A stretch of 21,479 nt of DNA from an uncultured Lachnospiraceae bacterium (GTDB taxonomy: Bacteria; Bacillota; Clostridia; Lachnospirales; Lachnospiraceae), in the NCBI GenBank assembly GCA_910585895.1, contig CAJUHY010000046.1, forward strand, positions 1 to 21,479, read 5' to 3'. This document shows, piece by piece, positions 8,739-15,099 of the stretch. Within the stretch, counting starts at the first letter, position 1; every line of letters begins with the position of its first letter. The translations under genes and the position numbers were made by a program. The notes below the pieces were generated by a model. That model did not search any database and was not told the DNA's origin. It saw only the letters and a list, made by a program, of their open reading frames with translations.

Positions 8739-8774
8739 GAGAAACGGCATAGCCCTCAAGCTACGCCGCTTCTC
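8739..8774 (-). terminator. Hairpin downstream of the 46-codon gene, possible terminator
   Basis: Arms 8739-8753 and 8760-8774 pair over 15 bp on the minus strand, with two G-U pairs and a 6-base loop. The U tract is absent, so termination strength is uncertain. It sits about 60 bases past the stop at 8837. Confidence 0.45.
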
Positions 8775-8836
8775 AAAATATTTCTACTATATTCTTATGA
8801 ATACCTTTGCTACTGCCTCCTTTTGCTCCTATCTTC

Positions 8837-8977
8837 TTATTGGCGGATATAAATCCCCTGCTGCTCAATAAAATCCTCCAGCTCATCCTGGGCCTCCTGA
8901 GACCAGGTCTCATTCAATGGGGTCCCTTTCTTCTGCTCCTGCGAGACCTCCGCCCGCTTATCTTCCTGTTTGCACAT
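8837..8977 (-). CDS. Small acidic hypothetical protein (46 aa)
   Basis: ATG at 8977 follows a strong SD (GAGAGGAGG) with 8-base spacing, and the frame stops with TAA at 8837. The product begins MCKQEDKRAEVSQEQKK and ends DFIEQQGIYIRQ. It is hydrophilic and charged, with no signal peptide or membrane segment. I do not recognise it. It lies downstream of, and on the same strand as, the coiled-coil gene at 9163-9555, and may share its transcript. The SD and ordinary codon use make it more credible than the longer frames overlapping it. Confidence 0.5.
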   Translation of the reverse strand: MCKQEDKRAEVSQEQKKGTPLNETWSQEAQDELEDFIEQQGIYIRQ

Positions 8978-9009
8978 GGCATCCGCCTCCTCTCCATCGT
9001 CTCCTTGCG

Positions 9010-9075
9010 CCCATCCGGTGAAGCCATTTCTTCACATGCCTGCCCACCCGATGAATCCATTTCTTCATATGCCTG
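9010..9075. repeat. 33-bp tandem repeat, two copies
   Basis: Units at 9010-9042 and 9043-9075 match at 29 of 33 positions, and the period is a whole number of codons. The array lies between the two small minus-strand genes, in a stretch where no frame is clearly coding. Confidence 0.75.
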
Positions 9076-9162
9076 CCTTCCCGGCAAACCAGTTTTTTTA
9101 TATATCTTTTCTGTCTGGGCGTTATGTTCTCAGTCATCTTCCGATAATGTTTCATCCACAAC

Positions 9163-9555
9163 TTAATCCGCTTTGCTGCTATCAACACTGTGGGCAGCAA
9201 TAAGATCTTGCAGCTGCTTACTCTTCTCACTCAGAATCGCCTCCACTCTTTCCTGGGTCACCCCGCTCATACGGTATCTGCCGCTGGGATCCATTCCGGT
9301 CTCTAACTGTCTCTCCAGCATTTCCCTCTCAGCAACCAGCCGCTGCACTACCATCGCCGTCTTATTATTCTGGTCATCTTTGAGTTTCCTGATAACCTCT
9401 TCGGCTTCTTCGCGTTCCTCCTGCAGCTGTTTATGTTTCTCCTCCTGCGCCCTGCGTTCCAACTCCTCCTTGCTTGTATAAATGACATTACTGCGTTTCA
9501 CAATGCATCTGGCAACTCTTTCCTGCTCATTTCTCTTATCGATTGCATCCTTCAT
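9163..9555 (-). CDS. Hypothetical coiled-coil protein (130 aa)
   Basis: Unrecognised cytoplasmic protein starting MKDAIDKRNEQERVAR. Residues 30-95 are rich in Glu, Lys, Arg and Gln with heptad-like spacing (for example EELERRAQEEKHKQLQEERE), predicting a long coiled coil. The tail contains GMDPSGRYRMSGVTQERVEAIL, which could be a small globular or binding segment. The start at 9555 is chosen because AGGAG lies 8 bases upstream; the longer frame to 9639 runs through a hairpin and a likely promoter. It may be co-transcribed with the 46-codon gene and is divergent from sigG. A structural or scaffold role would be a guess. Confidence 0.65.
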   Translation of the reverse strand: MKDAIDKRNEQERVARCIVKRSNVIYTSKEELERRAQEEKHKQLQEEREEAEEVIRKLKDDQNNKTAMVVQRLVAEREMLERQLETGMDPSGRYRMSGVTQERVEAILSEKSKQLQDLIAAHSVDSSKAD

Positions 9556-9588
9556 AGCTACATCTCCTGTCTCCAACTTTAAAATCTC

Positions 9589-9611
9589 AAAAAGATGCCG
9601 AGGCTCTTTTT
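9589..9611. terminator. Leader hairpin or terminator upstream of the coiled-coil gene
   Basis: AAAAAGA pairs with TCTTTTT around a GCC/GGC core with one bulged base. T-rich tails follow on both strands (TTTTTTTATTTTC on plus, TCTTTTTGAGATTTT on minus). A TATACT -10-like box on the minus strand at 9630-9635 would put this hairpin at the start of the coiled-coil gene's leader, so attenuation is possible. Confidence 0.45.
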
Positions 9612-9696
9612 TTATTTTCTTTAATTTAAAGTATAGCATGAATTTTCCATGAATAAAAGTGGTAAATTACGTGCATCATTTTAATACAGAAATAAA

Positions 9697-9860
9697 GTTA
9701 CTGTTCACTTCACGCCATTCGCAAAGGCGCTTTCAGCGCTTTCTCGCTGCTTTGCAGCTAACTTTGCTCATAAACCGGCGTTCTCTTCGTCAGCAAAAAT
9801 GGAGAAATCATCATGCAAGCATGTGATTATCTCCATATTAGCTGACAAGTGAACTGTAAC
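9697..9860. mobile_element. MITE-like element with 14-bp terminal inverted repeats
   Basis: GTTACTGTTCACTT (9697-9710) and AAGTGAACTGTAAC (9847-9860) are inverted repeats matching at 13 of 14 positions and enclose 164 bp with no coding frame. The inside is full of nested palindromes, including a long hairpin at about 9790-9846 (GTCAGC...GCTGAC with ATGGAGA...TCTCCAT inside). No clear target-site duplication is seen. The right end lies 25 bp before the sigG ATG, so the element sits where the sigG promoter would be expected. Confidence 0.6.
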
Positions 9861-9885
9861 AATTATAAAATCGGGAGGTAACATT

Positions 9886-10224
9886 ATGGCGGCATACAAA
9901 GTAGAAATCTGCGGAGTCAACACTTCAAAACTCCCAGTGTTGAAGGATGAGGAGAAAGACGACCTCTTCTCCCGAATCAAGGCGGGGGACATGGAAGCCC
10001 GGGAGACTTACATCAAAGGAAACCTCCGCCTGGTCTTAAGCGTCATCAAACGTTTTGCAAACAGCAATGAAAATGTAGATGACTTATTCCAAATAGGCTG
10101 TATCGGTCTGATTAAATCCATTGATAACTTCAATCCGGAAATCGGCGTCAAATTTTCTACCTATGCAGTGCCAATGAATATGTCTTGTCGAAAACACTAC
10201 AGAGTAAAATCTATATGCACATGA
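9886..10224 (+). pseudogene. sigG: Sporulation sigma factor sigma-G, 5' fragment interrupted by a recombinase element
   Basis: Residues 1-97 are recognisably sigma-G, the late forespore sigma factor. It has the sigma-G-specific N-terminal motif VEICGVNTSKLPVL, then region 2 (GNLRLVLSVIKRF, VDDLFQIGCIGLIKSIDNF, VKFSTYAVPM). SD GGGAGGT is in place. Normal sigma-G is about 255 residues and continues IIGEIRR. Here homology stops at Met97 (10176), and 15 unrelated residues follow to a TGA at 10224, overlapping the end of the recombinase gene. Regions 3 and 4 are missing and are not found in this window on either strand. The product could at most bind core and -10 DNA and should not direct transcription. 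If no intact copy exists, sporulation would be blocked or would need element excision. Confidence 0.88.
10160..10200. other. Probable attachment junction (attL) of the serine-recombinase element
   Basis: sigG homology ends at GTGCCAATGA (10168-10177), and the recombinase stop codon is at 10197-10199. A large serine integrase leaves such a hybrid site, half attB (sigG) and half attP. The crossover dinucleotide cannot be fixed without the other end. Confidence 0.55.
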
Positions 10225-11558
10225 GAATCCGTAATTACCACTTTATTCACCAATTTGCGGATAATATGCTTCTTCTGTCTCACATCCATAGTGTCCCACA
10301 GTTCACTCACCGTCAATAAGAGCTCCGCCTTTTCTCTTCTCCTCGCCAATACTGTATCGCTCTGCGTATTCAGCTCAATCTGTTGATTGATTTGGCTCAA
10401 TTTCTTTTTCAGTTCATTAATAGTCTCCAATAATATATCATCATCTTCCTCGGCAGCATAGATGTTATAGAGCCTTTTTATCTTTTTATTCAATGCTCTC
10501 TGTTGTTCATATAACAAGGAAACCGTATCGCCCGGAGCCAACGATTCCGTCTCGCTGGGCTTATAATTATTGGCAAATGCAAAAATTGCCTGAATTACTT
10601 TCTCCTCCACCTCATCCGCCCATATCCTCTGCTGATTGCAGTCCGGGTCCCTGACTAAATACAGTTTAGACTTTTGCTGGGAATAGCACACCAATTTGCA
10701 GCCTTTATTTCCCCATTTCTGGTAGCGCATCTTGGCACCGCATTTCCCGCAATGAAGTAACCCTGTGAGAAGATGCTCTGACGTATTTGCACGCACAAAC
10801 TTGCGCTCTAACATACAGCGCATGGCAATGTCATAAATTTCTTTGGAAATAATGGGTTCATGCTGCCCCTGATACTCTTCCCCATTGTATTCAATGATTC
10901 CATAATTGCTTTTGCGCATCAAAATCTGATACACAAGCCTGTCATATTTTAGCCCCAGAAGATTTGCTATTTCCTGCGGTGCCTTTCCTTCGATATACAG
11001 CTTATATATTTCACGAACCTTTCTGGCATCTTTATTGGGCACAAGAACACCTTTTTCTTTATCGTAATCGTAGCCAAAAGGTACGCGCCCTCCTCCCATC
11101 CACAGTCCGGATTTCACACGTTCTTTCATGCCCATACGTGTACGGAGCCTTATGTTTTCACGCTCCAGCTGAGCGAACGCCGACAAAATCCCCAACATGA
11201 GCCTGCCCATGGGCGTAGACGTGTCCATACTCTCATTGAGCGATACAAAATCTACCCCATGCGGATTAAACACATCCTCAATCAGGTACAACGTATCTTT
11301 CTGCGAACGTGACAAGCGGTCAAGTTTGTAGACAATGACATGGGAAATCTTATCCGCATTCACGTCCTCAATAAGCCTCTGCATTTCCGGTCGTTCAATG
11401 TTGCTGCCCGACCAGCCGCCGTCAATATAAAATTCATATCTCTTGATTCCCTTTGACACACAGTATGCAGACAATTGTTCTTTCTGTGCTTCAATGGAAT
11501 ATCCTTCTTCTGCCTGCGAGTCCGTAGATACCCTTATGTAAATTGCCGCCGTCTTCAT
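10197..11558 (-). CDS. Large serine recombinase / integrase
   Basis: A 453-residue site-specific recombinase of the resolvase/invertase superfamily. The N-terminal catalytic domain (1-145) has nucleophile Ser11 in YIRVST and the arginines of YKLDRLSRS (Arg81, Arg84). The recombinase domain follows (about 155-255, GGGRVPFGYDYD). Next come a zinc ribbon starting at about 268 (CGKCG with later Cys residues) and a coiled-coil segment (about 350-400) before a basic tail. This is the architecture of phage and skin-element integrases such as SpoIVCA, not of small invertases. Its 3' end lies directly at the point where sigG is broken, the usual position of an integrase next to its att site. It starts with ATG overlapping the upstream ORF stop (ATGA), with SD GGAAGG. 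No excisionase or directionality factor is evident unless it is the small upstream ORF. Confidence 0.92.
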   Translation of the reverse strand: MKTAAIYIRVSTDSQAEEGYSIEAQKEQLSAYCVSKGIKRYEFYIDGGWSGSNIERPEMQRLIEDVNADKISHVIVYKLDRLSRSQKDTLYLIEDVFNPHGVDFVSLNESMDTSTPMGRLMLGILSAFAQLERENIRLRTRMGMKERVKSGLWMGGGRVPFGYDYDKEKGVLVPNKDARKVREIYKLYIEGKAPQEIANLLGLKYDRLVYQILMRKSNYGIIEYNGEEYQGQHEPIISKEIYDIAMRCMLERKFVRANTSEHLLTGLLHCGKCGAKMRYQKWGNKGCKLVCYSQQKSKLYLVRDPDCNQQRIWADEVEEKVIQAIFAFANNYKPSETESLAPGDTVSLLYEQQRALNKKIKRLYNIYAAEEDDDILLETINELKKKLSQINQQIELNTQSDTVLARRREKAELLLTVSELWDTMDVRQKKHIIRKLVNKVVITDSHVHIDFTL

Positions 11559-11734
11559 CCTGTAACCTTCCCTGTTTCACGCACAATTCCCTGCCCGCCA
11601 TGCTCCACATAGCTGTTAACTGCGCTCTGTCTGATTGCCTCCACGTAATCTATATAATCTTTCTTGGTAATTTGTATTTCTCTCAATTTCTCCGGCTCGA
11701 TTGATTTTCCATTGACTGAGTAACTTACCGTCAT
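11555..11734 (-). CDS. Small hypothetical protein coupled to the serine recombinase (59 aa)
   Basis: A short ORF beginning MTVSYSVNGKSIEPEKLR and ending in VRETGKVTG. Its TGA overlaps the recombinase ATG by 4 bases, so the pair is translationally coupled. SD GAGGGG lies about 9 bases before the ATG at 11734. The product is mixed charged with a central helical stretch (YIDYVEAIRQSAVNSYVEHGG) and no DNA-binding motif I can name. Its position makes it a candidate accessory factor, for instance for recombination directionality. That is inference from context only. Confidence 0.6.
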   Translation of the reverse strand: MTVSYSVNGKSIEPEKLREIQITKKDYIDYVEAIRQSAVNSYVEHGGQGIVRETGKVTG

Positions 11735-11861
11735 AAATGTGTCCCCTCGCATTCTTGATTATAATACATCCATACTTCTGATGAAAGTATTCCCAATAAA
11801 AGGCAAGGTATTCTAAAACCAAACACATTTTCAAAGCTGTTGCTTTTATTTCCCGCATACT

Positions 11862-12644
11862 TTATCCTAACGCTACATCCAATGCCATCATTACCGTAAA
11901 CCCCACTGCAAACAACAGTATGCCCATGTCAGAACGTGCGCCGTCTGACAACTCTGGAATCAGTTCTTCAACTACGACATAAACCATAGCTCCCGCGGCA
12001 AAACTCAACATAAAAGGCAATACCGGAACAATAAGACCTGATGCCAGAATTGTAACCAGTGCAGCAAGCGGCTCTACAACCCCAGACAGCACTCCATAGA
12101 TAAATGCCTTACTTCTCTTCATCCCTTCCGCCTTCAGAGGCAGGGAGATGATAGCTCCCTCTGGAAAATTCTGCACTGCAATCCCCACAGAGAGCGCCAT
12201 TGCCTCTGTTGCAGCAATCGCACTGCTTCCCGACAGGCAGCCTGCAAACACCGCCCCCACTGCCATCCCTTCCGGAATATTGTGCAGCGTCACGGCAAAC
12301 ACCAGCATGGCAGTCCCCTTCTGTGTTCCCAACGCTCCCTCTGGTTTACTATGCCCTGAACACAAGTGAACAACCGCCCTGTCCAATGCCAATAAAAAAA
12401 GGATTCCTGTCCAGAATCCTGTCACTGCCGGCACAAAGGCCCACTGTCCCATTGATGATGCCTGTTCCATTGCGGGAATCAGTAGGCTCCAGACAGAGGC
12501 TGCCACCATGACTCCCGCTGCAAATCCGTTTAAAATTCTCTGCAATGAAATATTGAGCATATTTCTCATAAACAACACACAAGACGCACCCAGAGATGTT
12601 CCCAGAAACGGAATCAGGATGCCCTGAATTATTTCTACCTTCAT
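11862..12644 (-). CDS. ZIP-family metal transporter
   Basis: A 260-residue membrane protein with eight or so hydrophobic segments, typical of the short bacterial ZIP group (ZupT/GufA-like). Metal-site motifs are visible in the two central helices: TLHNIPEGMAVG and the paired QNFPEGAIIS. A later acidic motif is VVVEELIPE. Such proteins import Zn(II) and sometimes Fe, Mn or Cd across the cytoplasmic membrane. A loop near residues 95-110 contains a few histidines (HLCSGHSKPEG). The start is ATG 12644 preceded by GGGGG. No Zur-type operator was recognised upstream, so regulation is unknown. It lies on the recombinase side of the sigG break, but whether it is element cargo is not determinable here. 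Confidence 0.9.
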   Translation of the reverse strand: MKVEIIQGILIPFLGTSLGASCVLFMRNMLNISLQRILNGFAAGVMVAASVWSLLIPAMEQASSMGQWAFVPAVTGFWTGILFLLALDRAVVHLCSGHSKPEGALGTQKGTAMLVFAVTLHNIPEGMAVGAVFAGCLSGSSAIAATEAMALSVGIAVQNFPEGAIISLPLKAEGMKRSKAFIYGVLSGVVEPLAALVTILASGLIVPVLPFMLSFAAGAMVYVVVEELIPELSDGARSDMGILLFAVGFTVMMALDVALG

Positions 12645-12722
12645 AACAACCCCCGAAAAGACTGAATTTCACTACAATAAATATATGTAAATTCTGTTCT
12701 TTTGCTAATGGGGACGCTATTT

Positions 12723-13166
12723 TTAATTCCCGCCTTTTGTTCCTATGCTATTCTCTTGTTCGGAAATATCATTCTGCATTGCAGTCGGTTTGGATTCCTG
12801 TTCGGAAATATCATTCTGCATTGCAGTCGGTTTGGATAATTCTACACTCCTGGTCGTCTGCATACCACAAACTCTTGTTGTCATCAAAAGCACTCTGGAA
12901 CCGTCTGCTTTGACAATGATATCCGTATCCGTCTTTGACTCTTGTTTCTTTTCTTCAGATTCCTGTGTCTCTTCTGTCCCATCCCCCTGATTGACTGCCT
13001 CCGCTTTCTGATTCTGTTCGGATTGAGAATCCAATTTCTCTTTAAGCAGCCTCCTTTTGTTCGCCAGTATTTCCTCTTGTGCATACCCATTCATTTGTAC
13101 AGAATTCTTGTGCCCGATATTACCAAAAGCACTGCCGCCCCAAAACGTGTGACTAATATTTATCAT
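12723..13166 (-). CDS. Hypothetical protein with 14-residue duplication, coupled to a LytTR regulator
   Basis: A 147-residue hydrophilic protein whose ATG overlaps the stop of the response-regulator gene (ATGA), so the two form an operon. The N-terminal third (MINISHTFWGGSAFGNIGHKN) is followed by a Glu/Gln/Lys-rich, probably disordered linker, and then by TDIIVKADGSRVLLMTTRVCGM. The C-terminus carries SKPTAMQNDISEQE twice in tandem. There is no signal peptide or membrane segment. I do not recognise the family. The coupling suggests its expression or function is tied to the regulator. Confidence 0.7.
   Translation of the reverse strand: MINISHTFWGGSAFGNIGHKNSVQMNGYAQEEILANKRRLLKEKLDSQSEQNQKAEAVNQGDGTEETQESEEKKQESKTDTDIIVKADGSRVLLMTTRVCGMQTTRSVELSKPTAMQNDISEQESKPTAMQNDISEQENSIGTKGGN
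12757..12837. repeat. Perfect 39-bp direct repeat, 42-bp period
   Basis: 12757-12795 and 12799-12837 are identical and separated by 3 bases, duplicating 14 codons in frame near the 3' end of the hypothetical gene. Absence of divergence indicates a recent duplication, and copy number may vary by slippage. Confidence 0.9.
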
Positions 13167-13879
13167 ATGACTGTTCCTCCTTCTTTCTGCAAAAAATCCA
13201 TGTATATTTTTACAAATTCTCCATGTTTCTTCTTGGACAAATACACCTTTGCCCCGCCGGCAAGGCTGATACTGTCGCTGTCAAATTCTGCAATATATGC
13301 CATATTCACGAGATATCCCCTGTGGCAGCGGTAAAAACCCTCGCCCAGCTTACGGGTGAGCTCCGCCATTGTAGCATATATTTCAATCGGTCCTTCATCT
13401 TCAACCGTGTATATTTCCACTTTCTTGCCCCTGTTTTCAATATAACGGATATCATTGCGGTGAACTGTAAAACTTCTGCTTTTCGTGCGGATAAGCAGCG
13501 TTTCCTGACCCCAATGATTGCGTTTCAGCGCTTCTCTGGCGGCCCGGTCAAAAATCTCCAAAAACTTTGTCTCTTCAATAGGCTTAGGCAAATAATAAAA
13601 CGGCGATACTTCAAACGCCTCGAATACATATTCCCGATTTCTGGTAATAAACACCAAAACAGTATCTTCCTGCTGCTTTCGGTACATTCGCGCAGCCTCA
13701 ATGCCGTTCATGCCCTCCAGCTGTATATCCAGAAAAATAAGGTCAAATTTATGTCTGGCTGCCAGAAGTTCCTCCCCGGTAGTATAAATTTCCATCCAGC
13801 AATTCGGTCTTTGGCTTTTTATAAGGCTGCATACCTGTTCCCGGATAAGTTCTTCATCATCTACAATGGCTATTTCCAT
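13163..13879 (-). CDS. LytTR-family response regulator (AgrA/VirR type)
   Basis: A 238-residue two-domain regulator. The receiver domain (1-120) has the acidic pair in IVDDEE, phospho-acceptor Asp in LIFLDIQLEGMNG (about residue 52), and the conserved Lys in YLPKPI. The LytTR DNA-binding domain (about 135-238) shows the hallmark FTVHRNDIRYIENRGKKVEIYT, later FYRCHRGYLVNMAYI, and SKKKHGEF. Such proteins usually pair with a membrane histidine kinase of the AgrC/HPK10 type, but no kinase is adjacent, so it is an orphan in this window. SD AGGTGGG precedes the ATG. It is first in an operon with the 147-residue protein and divergent from the sigma-70 gene. Confidence 0.93.
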   Translation of the reverse strand: MEIAIVDDEELIREQVCSLIKSQRPNCWMEIYTTGEELLAARHKFDLIFLDIQLEGMNGIEAARMYRKQQEDTVLVFITRNREYVFEAFEVSPFYYLPKPIEETKFLEIFDRAAREALKRNHWGQETLLIRTKSRSFTVHRNDIRYIENRGKKVEIYTVEDEGPIEIYATMAELTRKLGEGFYRCHRGYLVNMAYIAEFDSDSISLAGGAKVYLSKKKHGEFVKIYMDFLQKEGGTVI

Positions 13880-14230
13880 ATTTTCCCACCTTACTTTTCT
13901 GTCATTTCTCTACTGTCACTTATTTTATCGGCAGTTTGTCCTGATTTTTACCTCCACTGGAACGAATCACCATTAACAGGGCACGAACGGCAAAGAGCAG
14001 ATTCCGTTAAGTTACCGGTAAGTTACTGGGTGAGAAACTCCGCAGCCATGTTATTATAGGACAAACCATGATATAATACGAAGAGGTATCATACGCACCA
14101 ACACAGGCAAAGACCTACCGGCGCCAATCCTAAAACTGTTTCATTGATAATGTTTCCCGAAAATTTTTTTAATATTTGCTGTCACAAATTTACTTTTCCC
14201 TCGTCTAATTATAATAGGAGGTAAAAATTC
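13880..14230. other. Divergent regulatory region between the LytTR regulator and the sigma factor gene
   Basis: This 351-bp stretch has no gene. It contains the TAAGTTAC direct repeats at 14008-14026 and, on the plus strand, a TATAAT box (14072-14077) with only a weak TGTTAT -35, which would give the sigma gene a leader of about 150 bases. A short frame at about 14150 lacks an SD. Confidence 0.5.
14008..14026. promoter_or_regulatory. Paired TAAGTTAC repeats, candidate LytTR binding site
   Basis: TAAGTTAC at 14008-14015 and 14019-14026 repeat with an 11-bp period, about one helical turn, and the centre TTACCGGTAA is also palindromic. They lie about 20 bp upstream of a plus-strand promoter whose -35 is poor, where an activator would bind. 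LytTR proteins bind short direct repeats of this general type. Confidence 0.4.
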
Positions 14231-15082
14231 ATGAATAACATAACGAACGAAGAAATCTCTGTCTTAATCGACAAAGCGACAAATGGGGACAAGCAGGCCC
14301 TGGAAACACTGATTCTCAGCGTACAGGACATGGTTTTCAACCTTTCGCTGAGAATGTTGGGAACTTTCGCGGATGCAGAAGATGCCACACAGGATATTTT
14401 GCTGAAAATCATTACGCATCTGTCTTCTTTCCGCAAGGAATGCTCGTTCTCTACCTGGGTATTCCGCATCGCGGCAAACCATCTGAAAACTTACCAGAAG
14501 CATATGCTTGCCAAACGTCCTCTGAGCTTTGAATTCTATGGGCAGGATATAGAGAATGCCCAGCTTATGGACATACCTGATTTAACGCAGGACGTAGAAA
14601 AATCTATCCTGACGGAAGAACTGAAAATGTCCTGCACAAATGTGATGCTGCAATGCCTTGATACCGAGAGCCGCTGCATTTTCGTTTTGGGCACAATGTT
14701 TAAAATTGACAGCCGTATAGCTGGAGAAATTCTGGACTTGACACCCGAAGCGTACCGTCAGAAACTTTCCAGAATCCGCAGAAAAATGGCGGACTTTTTG
14801 GGAAAATACTGCGGCGAATACGGCAATGGAAACTGCAAATGCAGCAAGAGGGTAAATTATGCCATCCAAAACCACCGTATCAACCCTCTTCATCTGGACT
14901 ATACGTCTGCCAAGGAGATACCAGAGCAGACCTTAACGGCTGTCAAAGATGCCATGGAAAATATTGACGATTTATCACAGCAATTTTCTTTTTGCAAATC
15001 CTACCAGCCACCGGAAAAGATTCGGAAATTCTTTACTGACTTTCTGGATGGAGCAGCATTTTCAACAGTAAAAAATACATAA
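14231..15082 (+). CDS. ECF-like sigma-70 factor with long C-terminal extension
   Basis: A 283-residue sigma factor. Region 2 (about 20-95) reads MVFNLSLRMLGTFADAEDATQDILLKI followed by FRKECSFSTWVFRIAANHL. Region 4 (about 130-190) has LDTESRCIFVLGTMFKIDSRIAGEILDLTPEAYRQKLSRIR. A region-3 domain is absent, so it is ECF-like. About 90 residues extend beyond region 4, including a cysteine cluster (YCGEYGNGNCKCSKR) that may bind metal and could replace a separate anti-sigma factor. No anti-sigma gene is adjacent. SD AGGAGGT lies 9 bases before the ATG. The next gene begins 17 bases after the stop and is likely co-transcribed. Target genes are unknown. Confidence 0.88.
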   Translation: MNNITNEEISVLIDKATNGDKQALETLILSVQDMVFNLSLRMLGTFADAEDATQDILLKIITHLSSFRKECSFSTWVFRIAANHLKTYQKHMLAKRPLSFEFYGQDIENAQLMDIPDLTQDVEKSILTEELKMSCTNVMLQCLDTESRCIFVLGTMFKIDSRIAGEILDLTPEAYRQKLSRIRRKMADFLGKYCGEYGNGNCKCSKRVNYAIQNHRINPLHLDYTSAKEIPEQTLTAVKDAMENIDDLSQQFSFCKSYQPPEKIRKFFTDFLDGAAFSTVKNT

Positions 15083-15099
15083 CAGGGAGACTTTACTTT

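Noticed and set aside
8807..9166. Plus-strand frame rich in Leu and Ser (119 codons)
   Set aside because: Complement of the minus-strand small genes and the 33-bp repeat; no SD.
9163..9639. Longer start (9639) for the coiled-coil gene
   Set aside because: The extra codons run through a terminator-like hairpin and a TATACT box; the ATG at 9555 has a proper SD.
11616..11858. 80-codon minus-strand frame starting 3 bases after the ZIP gene stop
   Set aside because: Overlaps the better-supported 59-codon ORF over most of its length and has only a weak AGGA; the first 40 residues look plausible but cannot be separated from chance.
13223..14059. Plus-strand open frame of 278 codons opposite the LytTR regulator
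   Set aside because: Antisense shadow; the minus-strand receiver and LytTR motifs are unambiguous.
14150..14225. 24-codon frame (MFPENFF...) upstream of the sigma factor
   Set aside because: No SD and it ends inside the SD of the sigma gene; treated as chance.
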